Below are positions 57,022 through 64,000 of a stretch of DNA of 64,000 nucleotides, one piece after another. A model generated the notes under the pieces. The model searched no databases, was not told where the DNA came from, and was given only the letters and a program-made list of their open reading frames with translations. Numbering within the stretch: the first letter of the stretch is position 1; every line of letters starts with the position of its first letter. A program made the position numbers and the translations under genes. The stretch is from Armillaria gallica (lineage: Eukaryota; Basidiomycota; Agaricomycetes; Agaricales; Physalacriaceae): contig JBANDB010000003.1 of the NCBI GenBank assembly GCA_037576215.1, positions 3,472,001-3,536,000 of the forward strand. The letters are read 5' to 3'.

Positions 57022-59066
57022 CTAACTGGCAAAATCACGATCCAATCGGCTGATGAGCGTCAAGATAGTGTTTATCTGCTCCACCGCCACGGGTATAGAC
57101 AGCTTGCTCCACCCACCATCTACCATTGCTGCCCACAAATAGTCTGGTTGGGGTATAATTCTATCGCGAGGAAAATCAGATAAAACAACGTCGAATTATT
57201 GGTGATCCTTACCCAAGTGTTGGGAGTTGGGAACGGCCCATTGTACTGCTGCCACCTGCTCCGTACCTTGGAATGTCACATCAACAACAGAGGTCCTGAA
57301 TGAAGCACAGAGGTGCATACCATTTGGACCTAACGCCATTGACTCTTGCGGGATAGAGAAGAGCCATCCGGATCTCTTCATCGACCCCTTCAAACGAGTG
57401 TAGGTATGCATCCCTGAGTAGCTTACTGCGAGATGAGCTATTTCTGCGAAGGCAGGCGGCGGAGAAGTGAGGTGAGCGAAGACAGCGACGATAACGGCAC
57501 TTACGCCATGGTCCACATAGGCTCAATCATCCCTGTCGCTTTGTATTCTGGAGCTCCGTTGCTAAAATCGTCCTTCCATTCAGTCGCTCCGAAATGTTCA
57601 CAAACAACTGCCGCTACAGCATTTGTCAAAAGCTCCGGACGTTCTTTCATCCAGAGCGTTTCACTCAAATGTCCGCCGGACATGTGCCCAGTGGTAATAA
57701 CGAAACTAAACCGCCGATACAATCAGGCACATCATAGTTTAAAGAGACGAAAGCGTACTCAATGTTGATTCTTGGCGGATGAGCCGCAAAATATTCTGCC
57801 ATTGTAAGGAGTAGAATGGGACCTGGTGATTCATCACTCAACAACACGTTGCAAAAAAATGAACGCGACATACCGTTTTCTTCGATGATTGAAGGTCCAT
57901 CACCTATTTTTTATGATTAGATCACATCGCCCAAGTAGCCGCCAGATGCACTTACTATGAGTATACACAATGATCGTTTCATCACCTCCTGCAATGCCCG
58001 CCAAGTGTCCAATGATCGTCTGTGTTGATGCATTATAACTCGGCGCGTCTAATACTACGGTCGCCGTGTCCACCTCATCGTCCGCGAGTAGCTGGCGTAT
58101 TGTCTCGCCTGTGGAATTTCCGACATAGAGAGCAGGAACCTCGTTCGGTACATACTGGTCTTCGGAGCCGTCGTTCGGTAAGAACTGCAACGCAGCACTG
58201 TCGTCTGAAGTGTTAACCCAAGACGCCACAACAGCAGATACACCTCGAGCCTTCATATCCGTCCAGTTCAACGTTTTCGCTGATTGCCAATGTGGGTTGG
58301 TCAGATTTCCAAGCTGTTGGGCGATTATTAGTTTAGAAAGCGCGTCACGAGGTCGAACATACCTCTGGAATATCGTCGGCATCAACGTTAGAACTAGGGT
58401 TACGGAAGAACGTCAGAACATACCCAAACGAGCAATATACTTACACCTTACCCAAGCAAGCGATAGCCAGGCAATGAGTAGTTCCTTGTCGGACTTGGGT
58501 TGTCGAAAAACAGGACAGTCCCAGGAGCCTCTGCCCGAACCTGAGTCAGGTTGAGCGTGCTTTCATCAGCAGTCTCATCTGGATATAGACCGAAAGTTCC
58601 TCCATCGGTCATAGGTGCTGTAACTCCCTCCAATCCGCTATTGCCACTGTATGGCCAGTATCCTGTCGTCGGTAGTGCGATAGAGGTACCATTACGAAGG
58701 TTAAGTGTGAGAGACCACCATCGTGGATCCCATCTGCACATAGTGAGCATTTCGCAGGTGCAAACTCCGATTCTATTCACCTATTGACGGTATAATTCAG
58801 TGTGTCGACCGTCAAACCCGCAATTCGCATCGATGTTGCAACAGACTCCGTTAAGGTGTTCTGGTTATCGTTACCAGCTGCAACATAGGTCCACGTCAGA
58901 ATGACGACAGGTAAAGCAATGACTACGACGTACTCCATCGCGGGCCTCTGATATTGGTTTGATACAGCCTGTCACTGAGTAACTGCTGGAGTCGTTGATC
59001 GAGCTCTTGGGCAAAGACTCCAGTCCAGGATGCTGAAAGCAGCAGAAGGGCGGTCCAGAGGAACAT
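57022..59066 (-). CDS. Secreted M28-type exopeptidase with PA domain
   Basis: Predicted extracellular zinc-dependent exopeptidase. The signal peptide is MFLWTALLLLSASWTGVFA. The PA-like region includes VDTLNYTVNRWDPRWWSLTL, MTDGGTFGLYPDE, APGTVLFFDNPSPTRNYSL and ARGVSAVVASWVNTSDDSAA. The M28-like domain has TIIVYTHSDGPSIIEENGP (His and Asp metal ligands and the Glu pair), ILLLTMAEYFAAHPPRINIE, TGHMSGGHLSETLWMKERPE and AAVVCEHFGATEWKDDF. Two further exons give YLHSFEGVDEEIRMALLYP and WYGAGGSSTMGRSQLPTLG, and a final exon IIPQPDYLWAAMVDGGWSKL to the stop at 57022. Several N-glycosylation sites are visible. Full-length metal coordination was not verified residue by residue. Confidence 0.82.
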
Positions 59067-60029
59067 TGTCGTGGTGAAGGGACGCAAACATCGGACCCCA
59101 CATGGCTCCTACTTATACTGAAGCGAAATCAGCTTCGTAAAGTTATAAGAATAGACAGTGCAACCGCACATCGGGAAAACGGAAGCAGGTCGTATTACTG
59201 CAATTGTATCAAAGGATTATTTAGAGATCCGATTTTCTGTGAAGTGACGGTATGACAGTTGGCTCAGTCGATTCCAAGACGGTAATGACGTTAAGCGATG
59301 AGCAAGATCCCAACAATGGGAGAGAAAACTGGACAGTGTATTTCTGATATGGTGGACGTACAACGCTGTTGGACGTCCGCACCTAGCGAAGACAACTTCG
59401 AGAAAAGTCGCTGACCATTCGAACCTTCAAACCATATAACAGTGCCTGTTCCTCGAAAAATAGACAAAAATAACGCATCTTCAAGCTAATCAGAAAGTTT
59501 CAACATGCTCTTCCGATCGCCGAAGCTCGATAGTAGCCGATTATGAAAAGCCAAAAAGTCTGTGGGTTCTTGGTATCTCCTGCGGTTCATCAACGTCTTT
59601 ACCCGTGACGTCTTGGCGAAGGACAAGTGTTCATTGAACACGACAGCCTGGGGTTCATTATGTTATGGAAGAGAAGGATGGAACATGGCTCGCCTAGGCA
59701 GACCATAAAAGGATGGTCGGCGGTTCAGAATCGATGTTATCGTGCCAAAAACCAAGGCGAAGAAATACCAAGAATTCCCAACCATTCAACTTGACTGAAT
59801 GATTCGTGACGCCAAGTCATCTCAACGGTTGCGCCATCAACAAAAGCAATGATTAATTGGGTATGTCTTCGGCTCCATCTCTACAACATTGTATGTCGCA
59901 AAACTATAAGACGTTAGCCAAGCTCTGGCTCGTACATGTGGGGCACAACTCTACCGAACATGTTTGAGATTTTCAAAGAGTTCTCGGGAATATTACGTAC
60001 ATCATCATATATTCCGTAGCATGAACAAG
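59067..60029. other. Intergenic, 0.96 kb
   Basis: Upstream of the exopeptidase and downstream of zuotin. Nothing recognised, including no continuation of the zuotin reading frame. Confidence 0.45.
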
Positions 60030-61480
60030 CTAAGCCGCGTCGGCTTCTGCAGCTCTTTGCAGTCTCCGAGCTTTCTTGGCAGCGTTGGCAGCAGCAGCCT
60101 TCTGCTTCTTTGCCTCAGCTTTAGCAGCCTGTTTGACAGATTAACACAGTAAAACAAAAAGAGTAAGGGCATACCTTCTCCTCCTCCTCTTTCTTCTTCT
60201 TTTCCTCCTCTTCTTCCGCCTTGCTCTTCCCTTTGGGCGTGTTCGCTCCTGAGGCTGGAGCGGATTTTGCGGCCTTCTTCAGCTCTTTTGCTTCCTTCTC
60301 TTCTTGCTTGATGCGCTTGATACGAGGGTCCAAGCTGCAGCCGGAGACATTCAGACACTTATCTACTGTTATGCCTGAAGCCACCTACCTCAGAGTATGA
60401 TCAACTATTTTTCTCACACGAGCAATGTCCTCTTTCTTGCGCCTGGCACGCTCGCTCTTGTTCTTCTTTTCGGTATAGCGTTTATCGTCTCGGCTACAGT
60501 AATGAGAAACTGTCGTCATTCGAAATTCGGCACAAAAAAAGGGTATTGCGAACCTGTCACTGCCCTCATTGACCTCCTTGTCATACCATTCGAAACTCCG
60601 CCAGCTATCAAAGTTGTACCAGAAATCGTAGAAGCTTTCCACATGTTGCTTGCTGGCGTCGATGCTGCCAAGTACAGGTACGGGCTGTTTCTTCGAAAAC
60701 CTGGCTTCCCGCTCGAAAATGGGTGTGAAAGCTTGTATGAAATCATGCTTGTCCGCCTTCATCGACTGTGCCGTAGGGAGATCTTCTTCCAATTCCTCCA
60801 GTAGCTGCGGGTCGGCGGAATCGAATTGTCGACGTTTCTCAGGGTTAGTGAGTACCTCATGGGCTTTTTGGATGCATTTGAAAAAGGCATCATCGTTGGT
60901 GTTGAGATTGATTCCCGTGATGAGAGAGGTGGTAGTCGGCGGAGTCGACGTTGTAACTTTCTTGTCAGGGTGATGTTTCAGGACCTTCTTTCGGTCTGTT
61001 TGCAAGGAAGATATCAATGCACACGATAAAAATCAAGTTAAAGGAACACATACGAGCGACCTTGATTTGCTCAGGCGTAGCTTTGTACCGAAGATGGGAA
61101 AGCCCCAGTACCGCGTAATGATCTTGTTTCTATCGACAGAATTAGAGACAAGGTATGTCTGCGGGGTGACTATATAATACCTTCCACTCCTTGGGATCTA
61201 GTGCCAAAAGCTCTTCCGTTTCCGGCTCATCGCCGACGCCTAGATCGTCTTCACCATTTGAAGACGCGCCTTTGAGTTCCTCGAGTCGTTTTCGTTCCTT
61301 CTCATTGTGGAAGTCGTGCTTCAAGAAGGAACCTTGATGATGAATGGTCAACCGAAGATGTTCAATGAATGCGGGTCCGGCGGGTAAAAGTCGTCGTTTT
61401 TTGAAGGACGAAAGCTGCGACACTGCAGCGTCGGGAGCTGTGTAAGCCTTTGGTAAGGGATTCGTCTGTATCGTCGCCAT
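60030..61480 (-). CDS. ZUO1: Zuotin, J-protein of the ribosome-associated complex
   Basis: Binds the ribosome near the tunnel exit and, with Ssz1, stimulates Ssb-type Hsp70 on nascent chains. From ATG at 61480: MATIQTNPLPKAYTAPDAAV, FIEHLRLTIHHQGSFLKHDF, LLALDPKEWK, then the J-domain (KQDHYAVLGLSHLRYKATPE, VLKHHPDKK with the HPD motif, AFFKCIQKAHEVLTNPEKRR). The zuotin homology domain follows: SKKQPVPVLGSIDASKQHVE, FYDFWYNFDSWRSFEWYDKE, YTEKKNKSERARRKKEDIAR. The ribosome-binding charged region (LDPRIKRIKQEEKEAKELKK and a Glu/Lys run) leads to AKKARRLQRAAEADAA and a stop at 60030. Yeast zuotin is 433 aa and has a C-terminal four-helix bundle after this region, which I cannot find here. Confidence 0.93.
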
Positions 61481-62502
61481 CGTACACTCGACGCGCAGAA
61501 AAAAAATAAGGTGTAGTACGTAATCACACAGCCGCCGAGAGTAGTTGAATCGGAGAATGTCGGAGTTCTAAAGGGCGTCGGGAATCGGGATTCCCGTACT
61601 TGTTCGAACTCTGTACTTGGATAGAAATGTGAAACGTGATATCGATACATGCATTATCTCGAGTGATGTATGCAAGTGTAGTTATCTCTGACAAACTGCT
61701 TTTCGTCTCCCCGAACGCTCGTTGCCAGAGGCGGGTGGCCGTGTTCACTTTGAATTTCACGCCGTCCGTTCCAGAACGCCTGACCCAATCTCTCACAATC
61801 TCCATGGAATAGATCCTCAACCTGCGAAGGGCGCTGTCCGAGGCCTCTCCCATATTCATTAGGATTCGGAATCCCTGGATCAAACCGACCCTAGACCTCA
61901 GTGAGGCTTGAGCATCACCATTCACCATTATGGAATGTGGCTGAAACGGAGCTCAGGAAGAGTTAACGTTACAATTGCTTGCCTGTCAAGGTATGAAGAG
62001 TCTGCTCAGCGGAAACTAAGTTAACGTTGCTTTCGAATACTTTTAGTGTCTTAAAACTTAAGTACTAAGAGAATTCTTGATGTAGAAACTAACTAATGCG
62101 CATCATGACGCCTGTCTGCTCTAAGGCCGGGATACCCCGATCAGTGACATATGTCTGTTCCATATTATAGTGCAGTCATGCCTTGTCCACAGGTGTCATC
62201 AACGCCATACAACCTGTGTTGAGCGACCGTCGGATCGAGAGTGATATTTCCGGTGAATGACCCAAGTCCGCGCATATGATAAAAACAGGGCGAAAGAGAT
62301 AGACGAATAGGTGCCTCCACAGGGTCGATAGCATACATTTCAATAATGGATTCGAGAAAAGAAAACCCTCGGCGTTCGAACACCACGGAAAATAAAATTT
62401 GTACGTGTCTACTGATACAACAATGCTTTGATGAAACAAAATCCTGAAGAAAGAGTATAGACAAGATATAAACAAAAAATGTGCATGGTACTAGGTATGG
62501 GG
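61481..62502. other. Intergenic, 1.0 kb
   Basis: A 134-codon minus-strand frame (61524-61928) with an ATG start lies just upstream of zuotin. It contains no recognised motif and is not called. The remainder shows nothing supportable. Confidence 0.35.
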
Positions 62503-63374
62503 TCACAGCTTCGACATATTTGGCTGCATTTTATTCAGAAAAGCCGAAGCGATGATTCTTCCGGTGTCCTTGTTGATAATCTAAATATGATTTAACCCCG
62601 AAACTGAGGATAAGGGACAGATGACAACGTACCTCACACCGAGACGTCATAACTCTTCCGCCTAATGATACCGATGAACTTATGATGCGAATGCGCGCGC
62701 CCCTGACGACGCGGTCAGAAAGAGTTAAAAAACCTTGAAACACGGACTCACAAAGATGCGGGAGAATGGAAGAGCACGTTCATCCCTTGTGTCACGCCAA
62801 CGCCGTTGACACCTTGCACTAAACCGAGCACGACCAGCGGAGTGCTGCAGCAACTAAGTGGCACAGTCGCGTCAGAATTACAAGCTTCCTCCCCGAAATT
62901 CATACAACTTACTTGTCTATGAGATACGTTATGCAGCCACCATGTAGCATACCGGCACCGTTCAGCATATCTATGAATGAAAAGTGCATATTTAGAGGAA
63001 GCTTTAATGCATCGAGATGAAACGAACACACTTTTACTGACGACGACTTCTGCAATTGTGGTCGCTTCAAGCCGACCATGGTGTTCCAGCCGTCTGTCGA
63101 CGTTGATATCGACAAACTTGACATCTTTGCCGGCCTGGTAGCCGAAACAATCTTCGTCTCCAACACCATATGAAAAAAATGTGTTGTAGTTGAGCCGTTT
63201 AATATCGTCACCGACGTTTCCTGTCGTCGCAGAGACATCGCCGTGATCAGGCAACGAGGCGGGATCTACCCAAGCGGGGGACTCTGGGGTCATTCTCGGC
63301 GATCGAGAAGATGGAACAGAAAGTGGTGTTTCCGTTGATGTCGAAGCGGAGGCGTGCAGTCTAGCAGCAGACAT
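62503..63374 (-). CDS. Hotdog-fold thioesterase (4HBT/PaaI-like)
   Basis: Acyl-CoA thioesterase of the 4HBT/PaaI class, cytosolic or mitochondrial. It starts at 63374 (MSAARLHASASTSTET), with a Ser/Thr-rich N-terminus that could be a weak targeting peptide. The folded part reads GDDIKRLNYNTFFSYGVGDE, KFVDINVDRRLEHHGRLEAT, then after an intron splitting an Asn codon the hotdog motif MLNGAGMLHGGCITYLIDNC (HGG active-site loop), STPLVVLGLVQGVNGVGVTQ, MNVLFHSPASLGARIRIIS, LGGRVMTSRCE, and finally IINKDTGRIIASAFLNKMQ to the stop at 62503. Four short introns. The substrate is unknown; the frequent fungal relatives are small acyl-CoA thioesterases. Confidence 0.88.
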
Positions 63375-64000
63375 GGCGAAGGAAGACAAAGAAAAGTAAG
63401 AGGCTCGACACGGGGAGATGAATTATGATGGAGTGTGGGACCAGCCTTTATATCGAGTTTATATTGCGGAGTGAGAGACAGAAGTATGGAAGCTACACGT
63501 GCCTGGACCCTTTTGGTGAAGGCCTTCACAAGATTCAGAGGTTATCCACGGAATCAGAACTTCTTGGACAGATTTCTCCGCGCGACTAAAGAAGTAACTT
63601 CCCGGGAATGGATACTGGAGTTATAGCCGATGGATTTTCTGCGGATCCCTATAAGAGATAACGACGGAGAGTACCCGCGAATCACAAAGCCGAACAGCAG
63701 GCACAGATTGATTCTTCCCCCAATAACCGCGAGGAACGAGCGGACATCTGGGCCCCAGAGTGCAGATACCAGAGTAACATATCAGATGGACACGGACGGG
63801 TTGCATCATGCAGGGCTGAATGTGTGTGAAGGGTCATCGATTCCACTTTGGCCGTCGAGGTAAACATCGTTGATGGTGATTGGCTATAGTATATAATGGA
63901 CCAGTATTACGTACCGATCTGTAGCGAGGCCGTCCGAGATTTTTGGCCTACGATGTCGAGGTGATGGAGTGGTGATGGCAGCGACATTTCCTAAGTAGGC
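63375..64000. other. Right end of window, possible start of a minus-strand gene
   Basis: A minus-strand ATG near 63987 opens MSLPSPLHHLDIVGQKSRTA, and a GTACGT donor follows about 23 codons later. The sequence downstream has open stretches but no recognised motif, and I could not choose an acceptor. No complete gene is supportable here. Confidence 0.25.

Noticed and set aside
58960..59010. A GC donor in the first exon of the M28-type exopeptidase
   Set aside because: A normal GTACGT donor slightly downstream restores the phase by splitting a Thr codon, so no GC-AG intron is needed.
61524..61928. 134-codon frame just upstream of zuotin
   Set aside because: It has an ATG but no recognised motif and overlaps other frames; left uncalled.

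Overview
This window is nuclear DNA of a filamentous basidiomycete, most likely an Agaricomycete. Nearly every gene is cut by introns of about 45-65 bases with GT..AG ends. The gene content fits too: heme-thiolate peroxidases, a Con-6 protein, a long Zn(II)2Cys6 regulator, an Agaricomycete-type F-box remnant and a GT61-type remnant. No rRNA, tRNA, CRISPR array or intact transposon was recognised. Exons were assembled by eye from open frames, splice consensus and remembered family motifs. The best-checked models, whose splice phases add up exactly, are TCD (486 aa), SDS3-like (1138 aa), IDP1 (453 aa), heme-thiolate peroxidase 1 (278 aa), pectate lyase (320 aa) and CYP51 (546 aa).

Layout, 1-29 kb: a truncated O-methyltransferase (-), a t6A dehydratase of the Tcd type (-), a YIPF1/2-like Golgi protein (-), an APC permease (+), purine nucleoside phosphorylase (-), a Zn-cluster transcription factor (-), an Sds3/Dep1-like HDAC-complex subunit (-), a cation/proton exchanger (+) and mitochondrial NADP-isocitrate dehydrogenase (+). 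Long gene-poor stretches lie at about 7.6-10.2, 11.4-13.2, 17.8-19.3 and 22.9-25.1 kb.

Layout, 29-48 kb: a decayed F-box gene, a Dug1-like dipeptidase (-), an arylamine N-acetyltransferase (-) and a DUF4743/Nudix protein (+). Then comes the most unusual block. Two closely related heme-thiolate peroxidases lie in opposite orientation at 36.8 and 48.0 kb. Between them are a secreted pectate lyase, a type II membrane O-fucosyltransferase-like protein, a lanosterol 14-alpha-demethylase (CYP51), a tiny single-span membrane protein and a Con-6 protein.

Layout, 48-64 kb: a basic/acidic unknown protein (+), a small secreted Cys-rich protein (+) with a decayed copy about 1.1 kb upstream, a GT61-like pseudogene (-), the queuine transglycosylase accessory subunit QTRT2 (-), a secreted M28-type exopeptidase (-), zuotin (-) and a hotdog thioesterase (-).

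Most genes are housekeeping and unrelated to each other. The features most worth following up are the inverted peroxidase pair, a 5-base micro-exon in the pectate lyase, three GC-AG introns, the permease with an ambiguous frame, and the three decaying genes.
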